From NCBI GenBank assembly GCA_002794785.1, contig NBBA01000025.1, positions 186,001 to 250,000 on the forward strand: a stretch of DNA of 64,000 nt. The letters are read 5' to 3'. Within the stretch, counting starts at the first letter, position 1; each line of letters starts with the position of its first letter. Below the pieces are notes generated by a model. The model did not search any database. It was not told the origin of the DNA and worked only from the letters and a program-made list of their open reading frames with translations. The position numbers and the translations under genes were made by a program. The DNA is from Coniferiporia sulphurascens (lineage: Eukaryota; Basidiomycota; Agaricomycetes; Hymenochaetales; Hymenochaetaceae). Below are positions 47,674 to 59,868 of the stretch, in pieces.

Positions 47674-50600
47674 ATGTTAAGTCTTCCTGTTACCATGTCT
47701 CCAATTGTAAATTCCGATCCTTCGCTACCTGCAATGAAGATCCCAATTTCTATGATTGTGTATGACCAAACCATCCCTACCAAAGTGCTTATCAATTCTG
47801 GCACAGAAGGCCAGTTTATCGACACAAAATTCGTCATCAAGCATCATATACCCATGCGAACACTTGCCCATCCCATTACTGTTCTTAATGCAGATGGATC
47901 CACCAATGAGCATGGAACCATCACCAAATACACATGGTGATTGGTTCGCATCGAAGGGAAATCGCTTCCCCTTAAACTGCTTGTAACATCACTAGGCAAG
48001 GAAAACGTTATCCTTGGCCTACCCTGGTTAAAGAACCACAACCCAGTCATTGATTGGCATAAAGGCACTCTCGCTATCGCAAAAGTCACCACTGCTACCA
48101 TGTTAGCTCAGGAACAGGTCAAAGAAATAAAACCTGTGGAAAAAATGATTCCACCCAAATACCACCAATATCTCGACATCTTCCACAAAAAAGCTGCAGA
48201 ACGATTCCCGATATCCAGACCATATGACCACGCCATCGACCTCAAACCCGACTTCATACCATGTGATCGTAAAGTTTACCCACTGGCACCCAAAGAACTG
48301 GCAGCACTCGACAAATTCTTAGACAAAAATCTTTGCAAAGGATATGTACAACCATCCAAATCACCTATGGCATCTCCTTTCTTCTTTGTCGGAAAAAAGG
48401 ATACTAGCCTTCGTGGATGCCAAGATTACTGAGCTCTCAACAAAGGAACCATTAAGAATGCATATCCATTACCCCTGATCAGCGATCTAATGGACAAGCT
48501 CAAAGGAGCCAAATACTTTACGAAACTGGACCTTCGCTCTGGCTACAATAACATCCGAATAAAAGATGGCAATCAATGGAAAGCTGCTTTTAAAACTCCT
48601 CGAGGACTATTTGAGCCAACCATCATGTTCTTCGGCCTATGCAACTCGCCAGCCACATTCCAAGCATTCATGGACAATACTTTCCATTTTGTAATCCTTG
48701 AAGATGGAACCATGATTTACATGGATGACGTACTTATCCCAGCCAACTCAATGGAAGAACTTTACCAACAAACTTGCCGAGTTTTGGACCTCTGCACCGC
48801 CAACGACCTTTATTGCAAGCCGGAGAAATGCCTATTTGGGGTACAATGCGTCGAATTTCTGGGAATAATCATTACCCCAGATAACATCCACATGGACCCA
48901 GTCAAACTTGCCGGGATCGCCGATTGGCCCACTCCACGAACCGTCAAGCAGCTTCAAAGCTTTATGGGATTCTGTAATTACTACAGATGTTTTATCCCCA
49001 GCTTCTCGGATATTGTATATCCGCTTAACAAGTTCACCCATACCAATGAACCATGGAAATGGACACCTGAATGAGACCAAGCGTTTACTAAGCTCAAAAC
49101 ACTCTTTCTAGACAAACCGGCCTTGCTTGTGCCTGACCCTACCAAGCCGTTTATCCTAGAAACCGACACATCAAAAGTCGCGTCAGGAGCCGTCCTCTAC
49201 CAGGCAAATTCCAATGGCGACCTACAACCATGTGGATATATCTCGGAAATGTTTGGACCTGCCCAACAGCGCTATGAGGTCTACGACAGAGAACTTCTTG
49301 GCATAATACATGGCCTCGAAGCCTGGCGCCATTACCTACTTGGCAATCCACATACAACCACGATCTGGTGTGACCACAAGAACCTTTTGTATTTCCGCTT
49401 GGAACGTCGCTTAACCCCGAGACAATCACGATGGAATTTGTTCCTTTCCCAATTCAACTGCGTAATCACCCACCGACCAGGAAAGTCCATCCCCAGTGCC
49501 GATGCATTGTCCAGACACCCTGACCATGGCGAAGAACCACTGGAAGAATGTGTTATGCTACCTGATACATTGTTTATTGGCACAATCAACATCGATCTTC
49601 GGAACCAGATTCGAGATGCTCAGGGAAGCGATTCATTTGCAAAAACGATCCAGGATGCATGAGCACTAAAAATCCCATCTCCTTTCCACTTCTCCCTGGA
49701 TGACTGGACTATAGATTCGGGTCTCCTCCACTACCAGAAACGAGTTTATGTACCAGACAATGTGGAAATCAAATGCGAAATCCTACAAATGTTCCATGAT
49801 CTCCCATCTTTTGGTCACCCTGGGGTATTCAAAACCTCTCAATTAGTGTGACAACACTATTGGTGGCCGGGCCTAACTGTGTTTGTGGGAAACTATGTCA
49901 AAGGCTGTGCTGCATGTCAACAGATGAAAATCAACACGCATCCGACTAAGCCGCCGATGCTTCCAATCCCCGTGGATGTGTCCATGTTGCCGTTCCAATC
50001 AGTCTCTATGGATTTCATCACCGACCTACCTGCATCAAATGGATATGATTCCATAATGGTGGTAGTGGACCATGACGTGTCAAAAGGAATCGTCCTTATT
50101 CCCTGTCATAAGACAATCAATGCCCTCAGAACAGCAAAGTGTTACCATGACAATGTCTACCAGAGATTTGGACTTCCCAAACATATCATTTCGGACCATG
50201 GACCACAGTTTGCATCACAGGTCTTCCAGACTCTCTGCAAACGCCTCGGAATTAAGTCTAAACTGTCAACGGCCTATCACCCTCAAACGGACGGGCAAAC
50301 TGAATGCGCCAATCAGGAAGTAGAGGCTTATCTGCACATTTATTGTGGCACATCACCTCACTCCTGGGCTGATTCACTTATGGACCTGGAATTTTCACAT
50401 AATATCCAGACCCATTCAGTTACCAAGACATCGCCATTCACCATCATGCTTGGGTACAACCCTATACCTGTACCCTCAGTGATAGAAGATACCAATCTCC
50501 CGTCTCTCTCACAGCACCTGCGCCTTCTTACATCAATCAGAAAAGAAGTGCTTGCTGCCCATGACCTGGCTCATGCCCATATGGCACATTTTGGTGCATG

Positions 50601-51042
50601 AGGCTTTAAACCATTCAAACTTAGCGACAAGGTTTGGTTAGAAGCCACCAATTTACATTTTCCCAACCGCTCCCGCAAACTGTCACCTAAACGGGAGGGA
50701 CCTTTCCCCATAATTCAGGTACTATCATCCCTGAATTATTGCCTCAAGTTGCCAGACACATGGCGTATCCACCCCGTTTTCCACGCCTCTCTTCTTTCAG
50801 CTTACTCAGAAACTGAGGCACATGGACCACCATTCAGTCAACTGCCACCTGACCTGATCGAAGATCAACAGGAATACAAGATTGAAGCCATTGTCTCTCA
50901 CAAGGGTGCCGGAAGCAGACAGTGTTTCCTAGTCAAGTGGACTGGCTATCCTTCTTCCGAAAACCAATGGTTATCCAAAAAAGACCTTTCTCATGCTTCT
51001 GACATTCTAGAAATGTATAAAACCCTCAAAAAAATCACCTAA
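47674..51042 (+). pseudogene. pol: pol of element G (protease, RT, RNase H, integrase, chromodomain)
   Basis: ATG 47674, 17 nt after gag, to TAA 51040-51042: 1123 codons in one frame, with TGA at 47938, 48430, 49072, 49660, 49849 and 50599 and no frameshift. Protease active site reads NSGT instead of DSG at residue 41 (47794), a CpG G to A change. RT YMDD at residues 349-352. RNase H starts FILETDTSKVASGAVLY (49150). Integrase: zinc motif H...H...CAAC near 49797-49925, then DDE residues in [19 protein letters not shown] and [13 protein letters not shown]. The chromodomain (EYKIEAIVSHK, QCFLVKWTGYPSSENQW) is at about 50870-51030. The TGA at 48430 sits in DY(R)ALN. Confidence 0.93.
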
Positions 51043-51074
51043 CTTTTCTTCATTCGCTTCACCCCCCCCAACAC

Positions 51075-52379
51075 ATGATCACTGCCCACATCACCCACCA
51101 CAACCATCTCTGGTATCTCGCCATCGTCATCCCCAGGGGCATCACCGTCCTTGTCTACGCCATCAACCTCATCACCTGTCCTCACCCTACACCACCCGTC
51201 TCCCACCTCTGCTTCCCCACCATTGCCAACTGCCGACCCATCTCCCCTCTGCTTCCTCTCCAGAACCCTCAACCCCAAATCCACCAACATGAGTTCCTCG
51301 ACCAACCCAGAGTCCCAACCAGGCAAGACGCCCTTGCGCAACTCCAGTGCACTTTCCCCGCCGACTTCCCCACCGCCTCACACGTATCCCACATTGAGAT
51401 CAACCCACTCCGACAGGTCTATGACATCCGTCCCTTCAAAGTACCCCCATCTGACCTCCTCCTCACACTTGCTGATATCCACACCTGAGCAGTTCGGAAC
51501 CATGAACTCCTCCAACAACAACAGGACCAACTTGGAATACCAACGCCGGCACCAGCACGCTACTCGGAGGCGCTACCCCCAGCCCCACACCCGCTTACAA
51601 GGTTGCCACCCAGGACAATCCTCCAGCATATCCTGGGGGCCCTGGACATGGACATGGACATCAACCAGCTCCTCTCCATGCATCCAAGAGCAACCCAGAT
51701 CAACCGGATGCGCCAATGCCTTCGCATGGTGGAGGACATGCAGCGTCTGGTGTGGCATGCCCAGGAACTAATGGAAATGCTTGAGTCTCGCTTGGGTAAT
51801 CTGGTCGATGATCTCCACCTTCTCTGCAACACGGACTATGAGTCACTTGAGGAGGAGGACATTCATATGGTACTTGTTCCTCTTCACCCCCAAGCTCACC
51901 TGTACTGCCCAGCTCCTCGCCCTCCCCTCGTCCCAACCGCACCCCCTACACCTGTCGTCACTCGTTGCAACTCTGCTACCCAGACGGAACCTTGCCCCGT
52001 ACAAATCCAACCCCCGTCCCAGTCATCGTCCTCGTCATCCTCACGCACACACTGCTCCGCATGCCTATCAACGGCCCACCTCACCACGTACTGCGCACAG
52101 TACATATGCCCCTGGTGCAACGAGGCCGCGCCGGGACACCTACCTGGCAACTGCCCCCAGCACGGATGACAGGCAACATCACCACCCCCACTGGCACCAG
52201 CGTCCACTCCGGACGAAAACATACCACTGTCTCCCACTCAAACAAATGGAAGACGGACTGTACATTTATCGGAGCTAGGAGCCCGCATTATCCTCCAAGC
52301 GTACTTGGACGATGTCGTGGCAGGCATTAACCCCGATGATATCGATATGGGGTCTAACAACAATGATCTCTCCAACTAG
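51075..52379 (+). pseudogene. ORF3 of element G: extra protein with two CCHC zinc knuckles
   Basis: ATG 51075, 32 nt after pol, to TAG 52377-52379: 434 codons with TGA at 51486 and 52167, both readable as CGA. The N-terminal part is uncertain, since another frame overlaps to 51771. The middle (about residues 135-285) is helical, with an ELLQQQQDQL-type segment, MDMDINQLLSMHPRAT and MRQCLRMVEDMQRLVWHAQE. Then come acidic (ESLEEEDIH), proline-rich and serine-rich stretches. Knuckles: C327, C330, H335, C340 and C345, C348, H355, C360. No membrane anchor, so not envelope-like. Possibly a second Gag-like nucleic-acid-binding protein. I do not recognise the family. Confidence 0.7.
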
Positions 52380-52863
52380 GGGTTTCTAGTCTGCAATGAC
52401 AAAAAACTAGCATGTGTCCGCAATGACCCTAAACTACTACTCCTGGGTATGACCTTAAAAGGCCCACTAGTGCGTTTTCTTTTTTCTTTTTTTTACGCCC
52501 ATTTCCCTGCTTGTTATTGTCCTTGTTGGCAGCTTGCCTTTCCCTTATTGTTTATTGGCCTTCACTTGGCCGCTATAGGTGCCTATGACTCGCAATCCAG
52601 GTTAGGGATTCTTTTTGCATCTTTTTTCCTCTTTTTCACCGTCTTCGGACATCATACCATTAATGTTGGTGAAAGACCTGGATTAGGTACCAAAGGGCGT
52701 GGTAACAAACCCTGCAGTGAGCCTAGCATTACACTTAAAGACCTGCTAGGCCAGCATCTTGATACACTTGGATTTTCTTTCTTTTTTTTGTTGTTTGTGA
52801 CTCATTTTCCTTTTCATTTCTTTTTCATTTTATTTTGACAATTCGGTGACTTGTCAATCCTAA
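52380..52863 (+). other. T-rich 3' UTR of element G with a hydrophobic ORF
   Basis: Contains ATG 52449 to TGA near 52841 (about 130 codons), strongly hydrophobic because of TTT/CTT runs. The T-rich sequence alone can explain it; no signal peptide cleavage or conserved motif is visible. Confidence 0.45.
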
Positions 52864-52874
52864 ACAGGAGGCAA
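52864..52874 (+). other. Polypurine tract of element G
   Basis: ACAGGAGGCAA immediately before the 3' LTR (52875); the expected site for plus-strand priming. Confidence 0.75.
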
Positions 52875-53435
52875 TGTTACAATTTTCCTTTACTTTCCCC
52901 TTATTGCGCTGACTCATTTCCTATTTGTCACCACCAGTCAGCACAACTCCCCCATTTCCCTTCCTTACTCATCCCCATTCACATGACACCATAAGATGCC
53001 ATGATGTTGCCATATCACACCATCATGACGTGCTTTGCTTACTGATACCATCACTTGTATTACCAAGGCATTCCTTGGGGTTCCATGACCTTCCATAGCC
53101 ATGTAAACGACCTTATACATGACCCTACAGTAGCAAACACATAGAGGAGCATATAAGCATGTAATGTTGGTAGCACAAGCCCTAAGCTTGTGCTCTTTGT
53201 TCATACAAGCCCATTATATGTGCCTCAGTGCCCTCTGTGTGCTCTACCTCACCCTCTGGCACTTCATCGTAACCCGACTCCTCTAAGAAGACACCGCATA
53301 CCTTCTTGACGATCAGGAAGCCCCATTGCCAATCATCCCCGCCTTACGACATCTAGGAAGCCCCATTGCTGTACCATCAGTCTCGACGATCAGGAAGCCC
53401 TGATGTTGATCACCATGTAACCATTGAGCTTAACG
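52875..53435 (+). repeat. 3' LTR of element G
   Basis: 561 bp; the final A of the TAACA end is G (53435). TSD GCCCC follows at 53436-53440. Compared with the 5' LTR it shows reciprocal TG/CA differences at former CpG sites. Confidence 0.93.
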
Positions 53436-56400
53436 GCCCCAGAGGTCCGGTTGGAGAGGCGGCTTAAGTGCCCCATCAGCCTAAGCCAACAGCGCAAAAC
53501 TGGGAGGTGGTTTTCATCAGCCCACTCTGAGTGGTGGACTGGGAGAGGGTCCCAAGGTGGCCATACGTGTCATATCCATGAGTGGAAGGTGCTACAGCCG
53601 CCTAAGATATGGGTGGTCGACTGCATGGGCCAGGGGGGGTGGTTGTGCCATCTGCAGTGTGAGATAAGGCCATGTCTGCACTGGTAGGCTGAGTCAAAAC
53701 TCAGCCAGTAGCCCCCGAAGGGACCGGCACGACAGAGGACCTGAGCGACTGTGGATAGCTCATGGTGTGGGTGGTTGACCGAGTGCATGAGCAGCTTCCT
53801 GGGTCGTCGGGAAGGGAGGCTGTGTACTGCCAGGTATTTATCAGTGGTTGAGGCAAGTGGGTGGGCCAGCAAGAACATCCACCGGTCCATGAGGGTGCGG
53901 ATGGCGACTTCTTTTAGCACGGAGGTGGAGGGCTTTAGGTCGGATGGGGGGAGCTCTGTCGCCAATTTCGCTTCCGTGTCAGCCCATTCATTGCTGGGGA
54001 TGTCCAAGTGACCGGGGCACCAGACGAAATGAACGGTGAGCTGGGGGTACAAGTCCAGCAGAGTCTCCACTCCAGCTTTCCAGATGTGAAGGAGGTGGAC
54101 ACCAGGGGTGGCGGCCCAAGTGTGGAAGAGGTGGATTGCAGTCAGTGAATTGGACAGAAAGAAGATGTCCGATGCGACACACAATTGCACCAGGAGGCGG
54201 CGTGCTACCCAGCCCGGTGCTGTGGCGAGGGAGAACTCCTCAGCATCTGTGGTGGTGGTGCAGATGGGGGACTTCAGTCAACATGACTGGAGGTGGATGG
54301 GGCCCAGCATTGCGCAGATGGCAGAGCCCAACTTGTCATCGATGCGGGAGCTGTCTGTGAATACCTGGACATGGGGGGTGGAGCCTAGGGCCTGCACAGC
54401 TCTCACAAATTGCTTGCAAGTGTCTGCGCTGACCAGGGTGATGGGGGTGGTGAAGTGAACTCGGCCATTAGTGAAGGCCAGGGAGTCTGTCCATGGGGGA
54501 TGCATGTATGCAGGGACTTGTTGAACCCAAGGGGCTCGGACCTGCAGAGAAAGGGAAAAAGGTCTATTAGCTACGTTTTTAAAATGTTTCTGGCCAATAG
54601 AGTGAGGGGTGTGCCAGAGACGCAGAGAATGGGTAGTCTTTATATATTCAAAATAGAAAGAGAGAGGGGGAACAGAACACAGGAAATTTGTAGAATGGGG
54701 GGAGGCGCCTTTGAAGACACCCAAAATCCAGCAGCAGGCCGCATTTTGCATGGCCTGGAGGCGGTTTACCAAGGTTTTTTGGTGGCGGCCATGGTACCAG
54801 ACTGGTGCCCCCCATGACAGGACAGAGTGGACGCAGGAGGTGTACAGGTGGCAGAGGAGGAGGGCTGAGATGCCATGTTGGGTGTTGCCTAGAATGTGGA
54901 GGGCGGCAAGAGTGGAGAGCCCCTTGGAGTGCATTCGCTCAACATGGGGCTTGAAGGAGAGGCCCAGGTCCCACCATATCCCCAACCATCGAAGTGGAAT
55001 TGAGGGGTGGATCAGGGTGTTGGGGTCGACTTGGATGCCAGCGGTGTCCCAGCCATCATAGCTGGTGCATCACTGAGGGGGGTGGAAGTGGAGGCACTCA
55101 GTCTTGGCGGCTTCGATGTTGAGACTGATAGTGCCGAAGAGAGTGTCAAGTTGGTGGTAGGTGCAGGCAAGAGAGTGGCAGTTGGATGCCACAGATGGTC
55201 CTACACAAATAAGTAAATGGTCATCAACATATGCCAGGGCAGTGGTGCCGGCTTGGTGAAAGTGCTGGAGGACCACACCCACAAATATTGTCAATAGAAT
55301 GGGGGAGACAGGCGATCCTTGGGGGGTGCCGAGGTCGGGTTTAGGGGCAGTAGGGAGGGTGGTGCTGTCGAAGGTGACGGCAACCTGCCGGTCCATCATG
55401 AAGGAGAGGCACCAGGCGGCCATGTCCAGCACACAGCCGAGCTCCAACAATTGTCGGTGGAGGAGTTGGGGGTGCACTGAGTCGAAGAACCCCTGAATGT
55501 CGACCATGAGGACTGAGCATATGAGGCCCTCCGAGTGGGCACATTCCACAATCTGTAAAAGGTGTTGGGTGGCATCATAGACCGAATGGTCTTGGCGCCC
55601 CCCATATTGGTTAGGTGGCAACCAGTCCCTCATGTTGGCGAGGAACTGGAGCTGGTTAGCAATAATCTTTTCAAGGAGTTTCCCTAGGGTCTCCTCAAGG
55701 GTGATGGGCTGGTATGAATGTGGCAAGAAAGGGTCCTTCTTGTTAGGCTTCCAGAGCATCACCACTTTTGCCGCCCGCCAGCACTCAGGGTGGTGCCCCA
55801 AGTGCAGACAGTCATTGAAAAGCGAGAGAATCTCGTTGGGGTAGGCTTCCACAACCCATTTCAGGGGGCAGTAGCCTATTCCCAAGAGGCCCGGTGCCAA
55901 CAGGTTGGATGTATTGGCCAGTGCCCCTGTAAGCTCCATGAGGAGTATGGGCGGGGCAGCTGGTTGAGGTGGTGGCAGCGGTGTGGTGGCCGCTACCTGG
56001 GGTGGGGGGGGCATGAAGAAAGTTTCGCGGAATAGCTCACCTTTCTCATTGTCTGTCTGGGTGAAGGAGCCATCATGCTTCTTGAGCAAGGGGGTGGGTG
56101 TTGGTCGGTTGCCCAGGCCGCGTTTGGCCCAGTTCCAGATATTGGAGGCATCGGCTTCTGATGCTTGGTCGGCATAGAACTGTCGTTTGGCCGTCCTAAC
56201 ACCCCTTTTGAAGGCTCGTCATGCTGATGCATGCTGGAGGGGGGTGGTGGCTGTCAAGATGGCGGAAAGGAGGTTCTTGCAGTGGGGTGACCACCATGGG
56301 ACTTCCGATTTTGACAGCTTTGAGAGGTGGGTGAATGGTTGGAGGGCAGCGACCATAGAGTCGATGACCACCTTAGCCTTGGTGTCCAGGGCATGGGTGT

Positions 56401-57224
56401 TGAGCCCCAGTAGGCAGAAGGCTGCATCGAGGAGGGGGAAGGCTATGTCGGTCCATTCCTCCTTGTCAGCTGGGAGAAGCCGGCGGGTCTTTAGGACAGG
56501 AGGGGGGGCCGAAATGGCAGTGACCACTGTAGGATGGCGTGGTCGGACAAAGGGGAGGGGTCAGAGGTAGCCGAATCTAGAATAGAGTTGGGGTTGACCA
56601 TGGGTGGGGCCTAGATCATGTCAATAGGGCACTGACGATGGTTGCCATCGGGCTGTGAGTCAGAGTCAGGAAGATGGGCAGGCGCCAGGCCATGCCCATG
56701 GAAAAAGTCATTGAGGGGTTGCACCCCCAAGTCATCTTGTTGTGGGACTGAGAATTCAGACCACATGTGGTGGCTAGCACTGAGGGGAGTGAAAACAGGA
56801 AGGACTCACCTGGGTACTGAGGGGAGGCATTCTCTCGATCTGGGGGGTGCATGCTGTAGTAGTTGCACACCTGAAGGGTGAGTTGGGATCGGACCTCTAC
56901 TGTCAGTATGTCGGTGCCGTGGGAGGCGGCTCTGAGAATGGACCATGAGGTTGGGGGGAGGGCCCTGGATACATATGTGGCTATCTGAGGTCGGACCTCT
57001 GGTGGTAGGACAGGTATATAGCCTGGGATGGTTGGGACATTGAGGACCAGGGTGCCAGTCGGGTTGGTGAGTGAGGGTTGCAGGCCTATTTGGTACCAGG
57101 GTGGTTCCTGAATAAGAATTAGGTGTGGGGGGGAGGGGTCAGTTGTAAGGACAGGGATTAGGGAATGTATTGCCACTAGAGAGTGGGCGGTGTTCCACTG
57201 CAGGATAGAGAGCGTCTCTATCAT
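53436..57224 (-). pseudogene. LINE-A ORF2 of L6, main part
   Basis: Minus-strand ATG at 57224 (MIETLSILQWN) overlapping the ORF1 stop as ATGA. The endonuclease has lost its GDFN block by a deletion near 56765 and shifts frame before 56527. From 56527 to 53436 a single frame holds RT (YVDD near 55215) and RNase H, with TGA at 56219, 55070, 54278 and 53570, each at a CGA-type site. The C-X2-H-X11-H-X4-C motif is intact near 53650. Element G interrupts the end. Confidence 0.88.
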
Positions 57225-59796
57225 AGTTCCTCCATCTGGTTGTTGGTGGGGTCAGCAGTGAGGGCCTCTTCAATTTGGCAATAGCACCTCTTCTTGGGGC
57301 AAGCTGGTAGGGTGGCGGGGTGGTCGCCCTTGCAGTTGTTGCAGAGGCGGGGGTGGGGACATGTGTTGCCTTTGGGCACTGCATCTGTTGCGCAGTGGGC
57401 ACACAATTTGTGGTGGTTGCAGGTCAAATGGGCACCCACACAGTCAGCGCAGCAAGGTTGGGCTCGGCAGCCCTTGGTTCCATGGCTGAGGCCCTGGCAC
57501 TGCTCACATTGGGTGAGGGTGGGGTGGATGGGTGGGACCGAGAGTTGGAGGGCAGATCCGAACATCCATACACGTGGCCTCTTGAGGAGGCACTCGTGGA
57601 TGGAGCCATTGGGGTCAATGAAGGAGAAGACCACTGGGCACCTGTCAAGCATCGGCAGGTGGTCCTCTGTGGCAGTGAAGTGGGGGGTGACTACAAAGTC
57701 GAGGTTGTGGAGTGCCGGGTTATGCCGGATTTCAGCCATGAGGGCCTTCTCAGTGATGGTGTGCCCGTTCTGGCCGAACAGGAAGTCCTTGCATGGCACC
57801 ATGGAGATGCGCAGTGCGGACTGGGGGCGGACTCTGGAGGGGGTTAGGGAGAAGGCAGTCGGGACATTAATGCCTGCTGTGATGCACTCTGTGTGCATAT
57901 GGGAGGCATAGGCCACAGAGTGACAATTGATGATTGTTTCCATAGTTGGGTTAGCTGAGGAGGGGCGTGCCACAAATGTGGTCATGATGTTCCCCTTTAT
58001 GTTGTAGGAATAGGACAGGACCAGGACTTGGTCTGTGGTGGGGAGGGAGGCGAAAAACTCACAGGACATCTTTGTCAGGGCCATCGCAGATTTCTGGTTT
58101 TCGGCACATATGCCGACGGTTGGGGTGAGGACCAAGGTTGGGTCCTTGGCGTACATAGTGGGTGGGGGGGGCACCTTCCACTGGCGCTTCTTCTTCTTCT
58201 GTGCTGGGTTGATGACTGTTCCAGCGGCCAGAGCCACTGGAGCCGGGTTAGTGGCTGTCGGGGGGGCTGCTGCTGCAGCCACTTGGGCATAGGAGGTGGG
58301 TGGCGCCATGATGGCGGCCTGGGGGGCAGGTTGCTGTTGTTGTTGTTGCTGTTGTCGAGGGGCGGGCCTAGAGCTGATAGAAGCCATGTCAGTAGTCAGG
58401 CGCTTGACCACATCAGTCAGCGCCCTCATTTCTGGGGTCCCGGTGGTGGCTGGGGCCCTTTGGGGGGGGCGAGCTGGGGCAAAGGGTTCCGGGAGGACGA
58501 TTTCTGCCCCCTCCCTTGTGAAGTTGTAGGCCATTACCACATTGCGGTAGATGATGTGTTGGGGGTCTTTCCTTTCTTGTGCAATGTTGGCCAGCATTTG
58601 TTGGATGTTCCAGAGGAGGTCACCTACAAACTGTGCCACCTTGATGTCGATGTCAGTGGTGGTGGTGTCCATGGTGTTCTGGTCGAAGTCATCCAGGGCA
58701 CAGGAGAGGGCGTGCATGAAACCTGTGGTATGGGGTTTGTGCTGTGCCTGGGTAGGGGGTCCTCTCGGAGTGAGAGGCGACATAGCGGCAGAGGAGCGCT
58801 TCTGCCCGAGGCTTGCGCCTCCCGCCTGTTGTGGGGGGGTATGGGGGTCAACCACCATTTCTGGGGCTGTCTCACCGAATTTGTTGGAGCCCTGGATCGA
58901 CCCTACCGAGGCGGCTGGTGAGCCGGCTTGGGATGTATGCCTTGACTCCATGCACGCTTGGGCAGTGAAGTCATAGGCCGACACCAGTTGGGAGTCACCG
59001 ATGGCTGGGGAGGGGGTGAGGACATCCGGGGAGGAGGTCGGGGCTTGGAGGGGGTTGGTGGTGGGGGTGGTGGGGGCCGTTCTATGGAGAGCAGCGGTGG
59101 TAGTGCCAGTGGCTGCCCAGTTGGCGGCTGCCCTGGCAGCCCGGTCGGCAGTGTCACTGGCCAATGAGGGAGGTGGGTGTTAAGCTCAACGGTTACATGG
59201 TGATCAATGTCGGGGCTTCCTGATCGTCGAGACTGATGGTACAGCAACGGGGCTTCCTAGATGTCGTAAGGCAGGGATGATTGGCAATGGGGCTTCCTGA
59301 TCGTCGAGAAGGTATGCGGTGTCTTCTTAGAGGAGTCGGGTTACGATGAAGTGCCAGAGGGTGAGGTAGAGCACACAGAGGGCACTGAGGCACATATAAT
59401 GGGCTTGTATGAACAAAGAGCACAAGCTTAGGGCTTGTGCTACCAACATTACATGCTTATATGCTCCTCTATGTGTTTGCTACTGTAGGGTCATGTATAA
59501 GGTCGTTTACATGGCTATGGAAGGTCATGGAACCCCAAGGAATGCCTTGGTAATACAAGTGATGGTATCAGTAAGCAAAGCACGTCATGATGGTGTGATA
59601 TGGCAACATCATGGCATCTTATGGTGTCATGTGAATGGGGATGAGTAAGGAAGGGAAATGGGGGAGTTGTGCTGACTGGTGGTGACAAATAGGAAATGAG
59701 TCAGCACAATAAGGGGAAAGTAAAGGAAAATTGTAACAGTGGGAGGGGTTGTCAAGTACGACATAGAGCATTCCGGTAGTCACTAGGGTTCAACAT
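57222..59796 (-). pseudogene. LINE-A ORF1 of L6, one TGA and a solo LTR from intact
   Basis: ATG at 59796 after a 57-nt leader, TGA at codon 15 (59754-59752), solo LTR 59178-59738, then about 648 open codons to TGA 57222-57224. The LTR with its duplicated 5 bp is 566 bp, and the frame matches across it once removed. Contains a Pro/Thr-rich N-terminus, FVGDLLWNIQQ, a polyglutamine run, a Lys run, the core domain and three zinc motifs. The best-preserved ORF1 core in the window. Confidence 0.9.
59178..59738 (-). repeat. Solo LTR of G family in L6 ORF1, TSD GTGGG
   Basis: 561 bp, flanked by GTGGG at 59173-59177 and 59739-59743. Its sequence is close to the 3' LTR of G in inverted orientation. 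Confidence 0.95.
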
Positions 59797-59868
59797 GGGG
59801 GAGTTTTAGCTGCCCACACTAGTCGATGGTGGTGGTTACTGGTCAAGAAGGATGTCTATCTCCACACT

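Larger units (their letters stand above)
45208..53435 (+). mobile_element. Ty3/chromovirus element G with an extra ORF downstream of pol
   Basis: 8228 bp, LTRs at 45208-45768 and 52875-53435, target duplication GCCCC at 45203-45207 and 53436-53440. Order: LTR, self-priming-type PBS, gag with zinc knuckle, pol (protease, RT, RNase H, integrase, chromodomain), ORF3 with two zinc knuckles, T-rich 3' UTR, polypurine tract, LTR. Inserted in L6 and itself hit by a solo LTR. Chromodomain and self-priming fit the Tf1/sushi-type chromoviruses. Confidence 0.95.
44711..59853 (-). mobile_element. LINE-A copy L6, full length, minus strand
   Basis: Perfect 15-bp duplication GTCTATCTCCACACT at 44696-44710 and 59854-59868. 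The tail complement starts at 44711 and the 5' end (ATCCTTCTTGACC on the minus strand) is at 59853. Length is about 6344 bp after removing element G (45208-53435) and the solo LTR (59178-59738) with their duplications. The perfect TSD suggests it is younger than L5. Confidence 0.93.

Noticed and set aside
47674..51042. TGA as a sense codon (alternative genetic code), suggested by in-frame TGA throughout otherwise open frames
   Set aside because: TGA also ends ORF1 at conserved places, and sister copies have CGA-type codons at most of the sites. CpG deamination explains both the stops and the silent LTR differences.
52449..52841. Hydrophobic ORF after ORF3 as an envelope-like protein
   Set aside because: Its composition follows from T-rich 3' UTR DNA; there is no signal peptide pattern, cysteine framework or relative to support it.
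54278..57911. Long plus-strand ORFs opposite L6, such as 57294-57911 and 54410-54817
   Set aside because: They mirror the opposite strand of ORF1 and ORF2 in GC-rich DNA and recur opposite every LINE copy; no domain is visible.
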